Below are positions 23,831 to 32,059 of a stretch of 40,003 nt of DNA, in pieces (position 1 is the stretch's first letter; the number at the start of each line of letters is the position of its first letter). The stretch covers positions 1 through 40,003 of the forward strand of contig NZ_LZMH01000004.1 of assembly GCF_001673635.1 (NCBI RefSeq), given 5' to 3'. The notes under the pieces are model-generated. The model saw only the letters and a list, made by a program, of their open reading frames with translations, was not told the origin of the DNA and searched no databases. Both the position numbers and the translations under genes were made by a program. This DNA is from Mycobacterium asiaticum. Its GTDB lineage: Bacteria; Actinomycetota; Actinomycetes; Mycobacteriales; Mycobacteriaceae.

Positions 23831-24634
23831 TCAGCGGCCAGCTTCGATTCCGGCGACGACCTCGGCCGCGGACGCGCCGCAACTCCGTTGCAGATCCACC
23901 GGGCCGGCGGCCAGTAGGCCATCGATGCGCCGCTTCAGGCTTCCCGAAGTGAGGTGGGCGTACAGGTTCGCCCCTGGACAAGAAGTCGTCGGTGCGAAGT
24001 CCCGGTGGCTGGCCAGGGTGTCCGTGGAAACACCGAATCTTTGTGCGGCCCATGCGAATACGACGGCGGTCCCGCGCAGTTGTGGTTCGGGAACGGATTC
24101 GGAGTCGAAGTCGCCCTCGCACAGCACGAGGAAGTGGCCGGTCGGGTCGTAGTCCGTAGCCGTGTCGCCCACCAACTCCGTTGCCCGCAACTCGTAGATG
24201 TTGCCGTTGCGGTCGACGCTGACGTGATACGCGATGTCGATCCACCCGTGCTGGTCTTGGTGATAGCGCTGGTGTTGACGCAGCCGGCCGGGCGCGTTGC
24301 GGTTGTCGCCCAGTACGACGCCCGAGTGGTGCAGCGTCAACCGGGTGATGGTGTGCGGTGTGCCACCCGGACGTGGCGGTCGGGCTCCCCAGGCGTCCCG
24401 GCACAGTAGCGCTGCCGAGGTGGCGGCCGGCGCCGGAGCCGGTACAGGCGGTGGGGCAGGCGCCGCGCTGGTAGGTGCCGTGGGGGAGGGGCCGGCGCCA
24501 CTGGTCGTGCTTGGACCGAGGCTCGGATGTGCGGTCGCGCAGCCGGCGACGACGCCGCTCAGCGCGCCGCCGCCCACCAGTTGCAACAGCCGCCGCCGGC
24601 TTAGCGCATCGCGATGCTCCGCCGGCCGGCTCAC
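23831..24634 (-). CDS. Exported N-acetylmuramoyl-L-alanine amidase (PGRP/Ami_2 type)
   Basis: 267 residues from GTG 24634, chosen because it overlaps the gabD2 stop by four bases (GTGA) and gives a compact signal peptide SRRRLLQLVGGGALSGVVAGC. Twin Arg plus a Cys in a lipobox-like end suggests a Tat-exported lipoprotein. A Pro/Ala linker follows, then the amidase domain: CRDAWGARPP, LTLHHSG (zinc His), DIAYHVSVDRNGNIYE (Tyr), and SHRDFAPTTSCPG (zinc His and Cys). It would cut the lactyl-peptide bond of peptidoglycan. It is translationally coupled to gabD2, an odd pairing. A Cys near the C-terminus (QRSCG) might form a disulfide. Confidence 0.85.
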   Translation of the reverse strand: MSRPAEHRDALSRRRLLQLVGGGALSGVVAGCATAHPSLGPSTTSGAGPSPTAPTSAAPAPPPVPAPAPAATSAALLCRDAWGARPPRPGGTPHTITRLTLHHSGVVLGDNRNAPGRLRQHQRYHQDQHGWIDIAYHVSVDRNGNIYELRATELVGDTATDYDPTGHFLVLCEGDFDSESVPEPQLRGTAVVFAWAAQRFGVSTDTLASHRDFAPTTSCPGANLYAHLTSGSLKRRIDGLLAAGPVDLQRSCGASAAEVVAGIEAGR

Positions 24635-26187
24635 TTCCGGCCGGGCAGCTTCATCACGGTGCGCACGATCGGCAACAGCGACTTCTGCCAAAGCGTCGAC
24701 GGAAGGCCGAGCGGCGGATCGAGATTGAACACCCGAGCCGTGGCGATGGTCTGGGATTCGGTGTACTTCAGCAGGCCTTCGGGACCGTGCCTGCGGCCGA
24801 CCCCGGAGATACCCATGCCGCCCATCGGCGCGCTGAGACTGCCCCAGGCGAACGCGTAGCCCTCGTTGACGTTCACCGTCCCCGAGCGCAGCCGGGCGGC
24901 GATGTCCTCACCTTCTGCAGAAGAGCCGGCCCACACGCTGGCATTGAGGCCGTACTCGGTGTCGTTGGCCTTCTCGACGGCCTCGTCCACGTCGGCGACC
25001 GGGTAGATCGAGACCAGCGGCCCGAACGTCTCGTTGGCGGCGCATTCCATTTCGGGCGTGACGTCGGTCAGTACGGTCGGCTCGTAGAACAGCGGGCCGA
25101 CGTCGGGTCGCGCTTTGCCGCCCGCAATCACCGTGGCGCCCTTCGATGTTGCGTCGTTCACGTGATCGGTGACGGTGTCCAGCTGATCCTTCGAGATCAT
25201 GCTGCCCATGTCGACGGAGAAGTCGTAGGAGGTGCCCAGCTTCATGTTGCGCACGGCTTCGCCGAACTTGCGGATGAAGTCGTCGGCGACGTCCTTCTCC
25301 ACGTAGATCCGCTCAATGGAGATGCACAACTGGCCGGCGTTGGAGAAGCAGGCGCGGGTGGCGGCTTTGGCGGCCTTGCCTAGGTTGGCCCCGCGCGTCA
25401 CGATCATGGCGTTCTTCCCGCCGAGTTCGGCGGAGAACCCGATCAGCCGCCGCCCCGCCTGCTCGGCCAGATGACTGCCGGTCTGCGACGAGCCGGTGAA
25501 CATCAGGTAGTCGCAGTTCTCGGTGATCGCGGTACCCACCACCGAGCCGGGACCCGGCACGATCGCATACAGCGCCCGCGGCAGGCCGGCTTTGTACAAC
25601 AGCTCCGCACAGGCTAGCGCACAGTAGGGGGTTTGGCTGTCCGGCTTCAGCACCACAGCGTTGCCGGCCAGCAAAGCGGGCACCGAGTCCGACGCCGTCA
25701 GGGTCATCGGGTAGTTCCACGGTGAGATCACGCCGACCACTCCCTTGGGCTGGTAGCAGACCGTCGTCTTACCGATCGCCGGCAGCAGCGACTGCACCTG
25801 CTGCGGCTTGAGCAGGTCGCCTGCGACACGCACGTAGTAGTTCGCGTTCGCCATCAGGTCGACGATTTCCTCCTGCGCCGCCCACCGGGCCTTGCCGGCC
25901 TCGGCCTGCAGCAAATCCATCAGGAAGTCGCGGTTCTCGATGACCAGGTCGCGGTACCGGCTGATGATCTCGATCCGCTCGGCGACCGGGCGTTTGGCCC
26001 ATTCCGTCTGCGCCGCCCGGGCCTCGGCGAACGCCGCCGCGACGTCGTCGGCCGTCCCGATCGGGATCGTGGTCAGCGGTTTGCCGGTGAAGACCTCGTC
26101 GATCGTCTTGGTCGGGCGCTCGGAGACGTCCTTGATCGCGGCGAGTTGACGCAGGCGGTCAAAGACCTCGGCGGTGGGTGCAGGCAT
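24631..26187 (-). CDS. gabD2: Succinate-semialdehyde dehydrogenase
   Basis: 518 residues, the same length as M. tuberculosis GabD2 (Rv1731), and recognisably very close to it throughout (MPAPTAEVFDRLR..., C-terminal QKSLLPIVRTVMKLPGRK). It oxidises succinic semialdehyde to succinate with NAD(P)+, part of the bypass around 2-oxoglutarate dehydrogenase and of GABA breakdown. Visible parts: VVGVISPWNYPMTLT, the Rossmann FTGSSQTG, ELGGKNA with the catalytic Glu, and the nucleophile C288 in NAGQLC. Its stop codon overlaps the amidase start. The first gene of the unit, it is separated from the F420-type gene by about 50 bases. Confidence 0.95.
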   Translation of the reverse strand: MPAPTAEVFDRLRQLAAIKDVSERPTKTIDEVFTGKPLTTIPIGTADDVAAAFAEARAAQTEWAKRPVAERIEIISRYRDLVIENRDFLMDLLQAEAGKARWAAQEEIVDLMANANYYVRVAGDLLKPQQVQSLLPAIGKTTVCYQPKGVVGVISPWNYPMTLTASDSVPALLAGNAVVLKPDSQTPYCALACAELLYKAGLPRALYAIVPGPGSVVGTAITENCDYLMFTGSSQTGSHLAEQAGRRLIGFSAELGGKNAMIVTRGANLGKAAKAATRACFSNAGQLCISIERIYVEKDVADDFIRKFGEAVRNMKLGTSYDFSVDMGSMISKDQLDTVTDHVNDATSKGATVIAGGKARPDVGPLFYEPTVLTDVTPEMECAANETFGPLVSIYPVADVDEAVEKANDTEYGLNASVWAGSSAEGEDIAARLRSGTVNVNEGYAFAWGSLSAPMGGMGISGVGRRHGPEGLLKYTESQTIATARVFNLDPPLGLPSTLWQKSLLPIVRTVMKLPGRK

Positions 26188-26237
26188 TTCGCTACCTCTC
26201 GGAGAAGCACAGGCATTTGCCCTCAGCGTATAGCCGT

Positions 26238-27269
26238 TCAGCCGGCCGATATGCGTCGCGCGATCTCGCCGTACCGTTCGAAACGCTCCGAATCGCCCAG
26301 CGCGTTGTACAGCACCAGCCGAGTGGCGGTGTCCGCGTACTTGTCGGCCAGCGCGTCCGCCAGGCCGTCCCAGGTCGATTCGGTGGCGAAGGCGGCGATG
26401 TGGTCGTCGCTGATCTGGGCGGCCATCCCCGCGAAGTCGCCCGCCTTCTGCCGTTCGCGGAGGCGGGCGGTGGTGCCCTCGAATCCGGCCTCGTCCAGGA
26501 TGAACGCGTAATTGGGTGTGCTCGCGTAGAAGCTGAGGCTGGAGCGCACCAGCTCCCGCTCACTGTGGCGCTCTTCGTCGGTGTCGCCGACGATCGTCAT
26601 AACCGGCACGATGACCGCGACGTCGGACGCCAAGCGGCCCGACCTCTCGGCCCCGGCGGCGAGGTTCGGGACGACGTGACGTGCCAGATACCCGGGTTCG
26701 CCGAGGGGATGCACGTGGACCCCGTCCGCGACTTCGCCGGCCATGCGCAACATCCACGGGTTGACCGCCGCAACGTCAACCTTCGGGTCGGGCGCTTCGA
26801 TCGGCCCGGCGCTCCACTGCGGCGTGATGAAGTCCAGTTGATAGAACTCGCCGTGATGGTCGAGTTTGCCCGTCCGGAACGCGGTGAAGCAGGCCTTCAC
26901 GGCGCGCACGTAGTCCCGCAGCCGCGGACCGGGACGCTCGAACGCCATCCCGTAGCGACGCACGACGTGGGTGCGCACCTGCGTGCCGAGGCCCAGCCGG
27001 AAGTTGCCGTTGCTCGCCTCCTGCAGCTCCCACGCGGTGGCGGCGGTCACGAACGGACTGCGCGGGAAGGCGACCGCCACGCCGGTGGACAGGGCCAGGC
27101 CCGGTGCCGCGGTGGCGGCGACGGCCGCGTTGAGGTCGGCGGTACGCCCGGTTTCGGTGAACAGCAGACCGGAGAACCCGGCGGCCTGCGCACGTTTGGC
27201 GACATCGCCGATCCGCGTCAAGGGCTGAGGGACGGTCATCAGGTCTACCTGCACGTTCGAACGGTACAT
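26238..27269 (-). CDS. Luciferase-like F420-dependent oxidoreductase
   Basis: About 343 residues, a TIM-barrel bacterial luciferase-like monooxygenase of the actinobacterial F420 type: VQVDLMTVPQPLTRIGDVAKRAQAAGFSGLLFTETGRT, the LALSTGVAVAFPRSP strand, LGLGTQVRTHVVRRYG and PVMTIVGDTDEER. F420 as cofactor is inferred from family. The start is uncertain: ATG 27269 (MYRSNVQ) or ATG 27287; the frame remains open further upstream but enters the oppositely transcribed amidotransferase gene. It is divergent from that gene with only about 48 bases between. Substrate unknown. Confidence 0.85.
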   Translation of the reverse strand: MYRSNVQVDLMTVPQPLTRIGDVAKRAQAAGFSGLLFTETGRTADLNAAVAATAAPGLALSTGVAVAFPRSPFVTAATAWELQEASNGNFRLGLGTQVRTHVVRRYGMAFERPGPRLRDYVRAVKACFTAFRTGKLDHHGEFYQLDFITPQWSAGPIEAPDPKVDVAAVNPWMLRMAGEVADGVHVHPLGEPGYLARHVVPNLAAGAERSGRLASDVAVIVPVMTIVGDTDEERHSERELVRSSLSFYASTPNYAFILDEAGFEGTTARLRERQKAGDFAGMAAQISDDHIAAFATESTWDGLADALADKYADTATRLVLYNALGDSERFERYGEIARRISAG

Positions 27270-27317
27270 CTCGCCCACCGCGCGCATCTCTGCGGCGACC
27301 CCCGTATCGTCGAAATT

Positions 27318-29123
27318 GTGTGTGGAGCCGCTGGTGAAGTGCGACTTGATGGCCAGGTGCCCGATGTGGCAGCAGTGGCAGCGATGGCTGCCGTGCTGTC
27401 GCCCCGGGGACCCGACGGGGCGGGTTCCTGGTCCCAGGGCCGGGTAGCGCTGGGACATCGCCGCCTTAGCATCATCGACCTGTCCGAGGCGGGTGCTCAG
27501 CCCATGGTGGACGCCGAGCTGGGCCTGACGATTGCCTGGAACGGGTGCATCTACAACTACAAGGAGCTGCGATCCGAGCTTGAGGGACACGGCTACCGGT
27601 TCTTCTCGCACAGCGACAGCGAGGTGCTGCTGAAGGCCTATCACCGGTGGGGCGACGACTTCGTCAGCCACCTGATGGGCATGTTCGCTTTCGCCATCGC
27701 CGAGCGGGACACCGGCCGGGTGCTGCTGGGCCGCGACCGGCTGGGTATCAAGCCGCTGTACCTGGCGGAGGACGACCACCGGATCCGGTTCGCGTCCTCG
27801 CTGCCGGCGTTGCTGGCCGGTGGCGGCGTGGACACCCGGATCGACAAGGTCGCGCTGCACCACTACATGACGTTCCACTCGGTGGTGCCGGCTCCGCTAA
27901 CCATCTTGCGGGGCGTCCGCAAAATTCCGCCGGCGTCGCTGCTCGCGATCGAACCCGACGGTCGGCGCAACAGCACCACCTACTGGACGCCTGACTTCAC
28001 TCGGCGCGCCGACCGCTCCGACTGGACGGAAACCGACTGGGAAGACGCGGTGCTGGAGTCCTTGCGCACCGCCGTGAAGCGGCGCCTGGTCGCCGATGTG
28101 CCGGTCGGCTGCCTGCTGTCCGGGGGCGTGGACTCCAGCCTGATCGTCGGCCTGCTCGCCGAGGCCGGCCAGCACGGCCTGTCCACGTTCTCCATCGGCT
28201 TCGAGTCGGCGGGCGGCGTCGAGGGCGACGAGTTCAAGTGGTCTGACATCGTGGCCGAGCGTTTCGACACCAATCACCACCAGATCCGGATCGGAACCGA
28301 GCGGATGCTGCCGGCGCTCGCGGGCGCGATCGGCGCGATGAGCGAGCCGATGGTCAGTCACGACTGTGTGGCGTTCTACCTGCTCAGTCAGGAAGTCGCG
28401 CGGCACGTGAAGGTCGTCCAGTCCGGTCAGGGTGCCGACGAGGTGTTTGCCGGTTACCACTGGTACCCGCCGATGGGCGGCCCGGCCGCCGGCAACCTCG
28501 AGGGCGCCGTGGCGACGTACCGCAAGGCCTTCTTCGACCGCGACGCGGCGGGCGTGCGCGCGTTGCTGACGCCGGAGATGGTCGCGGCCGATGATCCCAG
28601 CGAGCGATTTGTGGCCGAACATTTCGCCAGGGCGCATGCCGATAGCGGCATCGACCGGGCGCTGCGGCTCGACACCACGGTGATGCTGGTCGACGATCCG
28701 GTGAAGCGAGTGGACAACATGACCATGGCCTGGGGTTTGGAAGGGCGGGTACCGTTCCTCGACCACGAGTTGGTCGAGCTGGCGGCGACCTGCCCGCCGG
28801 AGCTGAAGATTGCCCACGACGGCAAGGGCGTCCTGAAACAGGCTGCCCGCCGGGTCATCCCGTCCGCGGTGATCGATCGCCCCAAGGGCTACTTCCCGGT
28901 CCCTGCCCTGACCCACCTCGAAGGCCCCTATCTCGACATGGTCCGCGACGCCCTCTACGCACCGGTCGCCAAGGAACGCGGCCTGTTTCGCGCCGACGCG
29001 GTCGAGGCGCTGCTGGCCGATCCGAACCGGAGGTTGACCCCGCTGCGCGGCAACGAGCTCTGGCAGATCGCGCTACTCGAGATGTGGCTGCAGCAGCACG
29101 GCGTCACGGGTGCCGCGGCATGA
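27318..29123 (+). CDS. N-acetylglutaminylglutamine amidotransferase (AsnB-like, class II)
   Basis: 601 residues from GTG 27318, the only start that places Cys at position 2 (VCGAAGEV), which after Met removal is the class II glutaminase nucleophile. The glutaminase domain continues with SPRGPDGAGSW, GHRRLSIIDLS and NGCIYNYKELR; the synthetase half has the PP-loop LLSGGVDSS (S268-S273), SGQGADEVFAGY and GRVPFLDHELVE. This is the subtype found next to GNAT/ATP-grasp genes, where it amidates N-acetylglutaminylglutamine to the osmoprotectant NAGGN, rather than making asparagine. The neighbour gene supports that directly: stop and start overlap (ATGA). Upstream in-frame sequence before the GTG is non-coding in character. 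Confidence 0.88.
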   Translation: MCGAAGEVRLDGQVPDVAAVAAMAAVLSPRGPDGAGSWSQGRVALGHRRLSIIDLSEAGAQPMVDAELGLTIAWNGCIYNYKELRSELEGHGYRFFSHSDSEVLLKAYHRWGDDFVSHLMGMFAFAIAERDTGRVLLGRDRLGIKPLYLAEDDHRIRFASSLPALLAGGGVDTRIDKVALHHYMTFHSVVPAPLTILRGVRKIPPASLLAIEPDGRRNSTTYWTPDFTRRADRSDWTETDWEDAVLESLRTAVKRRLVADVPVGCLLSGGVDSSLIVGLLAEAGQHGLSTFSIGFESAGGVEGDEFKWSDIVAERFDTNHHQIRIGTERMLPALAGAIGAMSEPMVSHDCVAFYLLSQEVARHVKVVQSGQGADEVFAGYHWYPPMGGPAAGNLEGAVATYRKAFFDRDAAGVRALLTPEMVAADDPSERFVAEHFARAHADSGIDRALRLDTTVMLVDDPVKRVDNMTMAWGLEGRVPFLDHELVELAATCPPELKIAHDGKGVLKQAARRVIPSAVIDRPKGYFPVPALTHLEGPYLDMVRDALYAPVAKERGLFRADAVEALLADPNRRLTPLRGNELWQIALLEMWLQQHGVTGAAA

Positions 29124-30940
29124 GCACCAACGATCCCGCCCCGCAACACGACGAACACGACGAACACGAGGAACACACCGAAGCCATCACGCTGGCTCTG
29201 CACGACGCGTCGCCGCCGGACCTGGTGGCCGCCATGAAAAAGAATGTCACGCTCGAATTGGGTTGGGGCCGAATCATTTTCGGGCAGACCTTCGCCGACT
29301 CCGACACGCTGGCCGAGGTGTTGCGGCAAGAGGCGGTCGGGCGGCGCGACATCTGCATCTACGCCCGCGAATCCCACGTCGTGGTCGCCGGGGCCTCGGC
29401 CGAGCTTTTCATCGATCCCAGCCACACCTATCGCCTCCGCTTCACCGGCACCGAGGATGAGGCGGTACCGTCGCCGCCCGCCGCCACGGTGCGCACGCTG
29501 CGTGACGAGAGCGAGGCCGACGCGATGAATCGCGTCTATGTCCGCTGCGGAATGGTGCCGGCGCCGGTCGAGACGATCTGGCACAACCATCAGCATGTGG
29601 AAGCGCTGACGTACCTGGTTGCGGTGCGGGACGACGACGGGGCGGTGGTGGGCACGGTCACCGGCATCGACCACGAGATCCTGTTCTCCGATCCGGAAGA
29701 GGGGTCCAGCTTGTGGAGCCTGGCGGTGGACCCGGCGGCCGGGTTGCCCGGGCTGGGTGAAGCGCTGACCCGCGCGCTGGCCGACCACTTCCGCCGCAAG
29801 GGCCGCGCCTACATGGATCTGTCCGTCGCGCACGACAATGCCGCAGCCATCGGCCTTTACGAGAAGCTGGGTTTCCGCCGTGTCCCGGTGCTGGCGATCA
29901 AGCGCAAGAACGCGATCAACGAGCCGCTGTTCACCCCGCCGCCGGAGACGATCGACGACCTCAACCCCTACGCCCGGATCATCGCCGATGAGGCCCTGCG
30001 CCGCGGTATCTGGGTGGAGGTGCTCGACGCCGAGACCGGCGAGATACGCCTTTCCCACGGCGGGCGCAGCGTGATCACCCGGGAGTCGCTGTCGGAGTTC
30101 ACCTCCGCGGTCGCCATGTGCCGCTGCGACGACAAGCGCCTGACGAGACGACTCGTCGCCGATGTCGGCATCAACGTGGCCCGCGCCCGGTTGGCCACCT
30201 TCGACGACGCCGACTACGAATTCCTGACCGAGGTGGGTGAGGTCGTCGTCAAACCCACCCGAGGAGAGCAGGGCAAGGGCATCACCGTCGGGGTCACCGC
30301 CGAGAACGGCCCCGGCGAACTGGCGGCCGCCCTGGCGCGGGCCCGGGAACAACACCCCGAGGTCCTGATCGAGCAGCGAATGAAGGGCGACGACCTGCGC
30401 CTGGTGGTGATCGACGGCCGGGTCGTCGCCGCGGCGTTGCGGATGCCGCCGGAAGTCATCGGCACCGGAGAGCACAGCATCCGGGACCTGATCGCGTCCG
30501 AGAGCCGGCGCCGTTCAGCGGCCACCGGAGGCGAGTCGCGGATACCGATCGACGAGATCACCGAGGCGACCGTCGCCGAATCGGGTTGGGGTCTGGACGA
30601 TGTGCTGCCACAGGGAACCAGGCTGCGCGTCCGGCACACCGCCAATCTGCATCAGGGTGGGACGATCCACGATGTCACCGCACAGGTGAACCCGGAGCTG
30701 TGCCGGGTTGCGGTGGCAGCCGCCGAGGCCATCGGCATCCCGGTTACCGGCATCGATCTACTCGTGCCCGATGTCACCGGCACCGAGTATGTGTTCATCG
30801 AAGCCAACGAGCGGCCGGGGCTGGCCAATCACGAACCACAGCCCACGGCAGCGGCTTTCATCGATTACCTGTTCCCCGGTCGCCCGGGGCAACCGCCGGC
30901 CTGGACTCCGGAGGAGTCGGTGAATTCCGATTCCCACTGA
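29120..30940 (+). CDS. ngg: N-acetylglutaminylglutamine synthetase (GNAT plus ATP-grasp fusion)
   Basis: 606 residues from ATG 29120. After a His/Asp/Glu-rich leader (HDEHDEHEEH) comes a GNAT acetyltransferase domain ending in LAVDPAAGLPGLGEALTRALADHF and NAAAIGLYEKLGFRRV, then a cyanophycin synthetase-like ATP-grasp domain (VVKPTRGEQGKGITVGV, LIEQRMKGDDLRLVVIDGRV, VFIEANERPGL). This pair of activities acetylates glutamine and joins two glutamines with ATP; the upstream amidotransferase completes NAGGN, a compatible solute known in Pseudomonas and Sinorhizobium. The start overlaps the amidotransferase stop by four bases. The M42-type peptidase often third in such clusters is absent here. Its last 83 bases overlap the convergent DUF6632 gene. 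Confidence 0.9.
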   Translation: MSTNDPAPQHDEHDEHEEHTEAITLALHDASPPDLVAAMKKNVTLELGWGRIIFGQTFADSDTLAEVLRQEAVGRRDICIYARESHVVVAGASAELFIDPSHTYRLRFTGTEDEAVPSPPAATVRTLRDESEADAMNRVYVRCGMVPAPVETIWHNHQHVEALTYLVAVRDDDGAVVGTVTGIDHEILFSDPEEGSSLWSLAVDPAAGLPGLGEALTRALADHFRRKGRAYMDLSVAHDNAAAIGLYEKLGFRRVPVLAIKRKNAINEPLFTPPPETIDDLNPYARIIADEALRRGIWVEVLDAETGEIRLSHGGRSVITRESLSEFTSAVAMCRCDDKRLTRRLVADVGINVARARLATFDDADYEFLTEVGEVVVKPTRGEQGKGITVGVTAENGPGELAAALARAREQHPEVLIEQRMKGDDLRLVVIDGRVVAAALRMPPEVIGTGEHSIRDLIASESRRRSAATGGESRIPIDEITEATVAESGWGLDDVLPQGTRLRVRHTANLHQGGTIHDVTAQVNPELCRVAVAAAEAIGIPVTGIDLLVPDVTGTEYVFIEANERPGLANHEPQPTAAAFIDYLFPGRPGQPPAWTPEESVNSDSH

Positions 30941-31331
30941 GACCGGAAGCCTGGACCAGTGCCGCCAGGACGGCGGACACCAGTAGCAGCGCCGCGACGT
31001 CACCCCACAGGTGCCCCATCTGGTGGTCGCCGTGGAACGATTCGACCGCCATGATCACCGCGTGCACCAGGCTGGACCAAACCGCGAACCAGATCAGGCT
31101 CAGATGGTTCGCCGGGTGCCGCGCGGCGTTGATCAGAAATACCCCGAGCGTGGCGTACACGCCGACGATCATCATGAAGTAGTCCGAGTGGTGGGGCGGC
31201 CCGGGGTGCCAGGCCCAGCCCGACGGCCAGATCACCGCAAGCGGGTAGACGAGCAGCATCACCGCACCGAACAGTACGAGTGCCAGTTGCAGAAGTTTGT
31301 AGGGTTTGGCGGACGCGGCGGTAGTGGACAT
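30858..31331 (-). CDS. DUF6632-type integral membrane protein
   Basis: 157 residues from ATG 31331 (STTAASAKPYKLLQ). Four hydrophobic segments are visible: LALVLFGAVMLLVYPLAVI, YFMMIVGVYATLGVFLI, LIWFAVWSSLVHAVIMAVESF and ALLLVSAVLAALV. The motif HQMGHLWGDVAALLLV and WFAVWSSLVHA are typical of DUF6632. Function unknown. Its hydrophilic C-terminus (NRNSPTPPESRP) overlaps the end of ngg by 83 bases on the other strand, an unusually long tail-to-tail overlap. A longer start upstream is possible but adds nothing conserved. Confidence 0.75.
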   Translation of the reverse strand: MSTTAASAKPYKLLQLALVLFGAVMLLVYPLAVIWPSGWAWHPGPPHHSDYFMMIVGVYATLGVFLINAARHPANHLSLIWFAVWSSLVHAVIMAVESFHGDHQMGHLWGDVAALLLVSAVLAALVQASGLSGNRNSPTPPESRPAVAPGDRGTGNR

Positions 31332-31802
31332 GGTGCACTCCTCATTTGTGCTGATAGCCGGGATTATCCGCGCAATTGGCGGCATTTTTGAGTATCGAAT
31401 TTTAAGGCGGTCCGGCGCCGCCGGACTTCGCTACGCGGCGGAACCGAAACTCCGAAGGGATCAAGCGCTTTCGCGGTCTGGTCAGGCCGCCGGTCGTGCG
31501 GACGCAAGAATTTCGCAAACACTTCGCGAGCAAGTCGCAAGTTCCGGCACGCAGCCTGGGTATATCGCCCGGCCACCCGCCGGGCGGACGGAATGGGGAG
31601 GTCGACGCGCAACACCGGGACATGAACGTCTGCCGTGAGATTCGCTGATCGGGTACGCGTTCCGAACTATTCGGGGGCTTGGGTTGGTGCCGAATTGCAG
31701 GTCACCGATGCTATGTTGACGACGCCGGTCCGTGATCGCATGACGGTTCCGCGCTCGCTGGTCTTGCGCTTGACCCATCTAGCTGGGTGGTTAGGAGTAC
31801 GA
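31332..31802. other. Leader/promoter region upstream of mbtH
   Basis: About 470 bases with no credible gene. It must contain the promoter for the mbtH-NRPS operon. Weak candidates only: a GGGTAT at 31558-31563 with GTTC at 31541 (13-base spacer, shorter than SigF sites), and a small inverted repeat ACCCA/TGGGT at about 31773-31788 just before the mbtH ribosome binding site. Confidence 0.4.
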
Positions 31803-32027
31803 GTGAGTAACAATCCGTTCGATGACGACAACGGGCGCTTCTTCGTGTTGATCAACGACGAGGAGCAGCACAGCCTTTGGCCGACATTCGCCGACATTCC
31901 GGCCGGTTGGCGGGTGGTTTACGGCGAGGCGGATCGGGTGGCCTGCCTGGAATACGTTGAGCAGAACTGGACTGATATCCGGCCCAGGAGCCTGCGGGAC
32001 AGGTTGGCACAGGGTACGGGCGCCTGA
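31803..32027 (+). CDS. MbtH-like protein
   Basis: 74 residues from GTG 31803, with AGGAGT six bases upstream. The family signature is complete: [33 protein letters not shown] and W(T)DIRPRSLRD. MbtH proteins bind NRPS adenylation domains and are often needed for their folding and activity. The NRPS gene starts 32 bases after its stop, so the two form one operon, and its partner is almost certainly one or both A domains of that protein. An open frame extends upstream of the GTG but does not resemble the family. Confidence 0.95.
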   Translation: MSNNPFDDDNGRFFVLINDEEQHSLWPTFADIPAGWRVVYGEADRVACLEYVEQNWTDIRPRSLRDRLAQGTGA

Positions 32028-32059
32028 GTTCTCGGCCGTCCGGGGGTTTTGGCGGCAAT

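Noticed and set aside
26178..27317. In-frame extension of the amidotransferase to the left
   Set aside because: It is antisense to the F420-type gene, has no domain content, and would bury the catalytic Cys that must be N-terminal.
27288..27878. N-terminal extension of the F420-type protein
   Set aside because: The added sequence is antisense to the glutaminase domain and looks non-coding; the barrel begins at VQVDLMTV.
28955..30475. A 506-codon minus-strand frame across ngg
   Set aside because: It runs opposite the well-supported ATP-grasp and GNAT domains and shows no recognisable protein motif.
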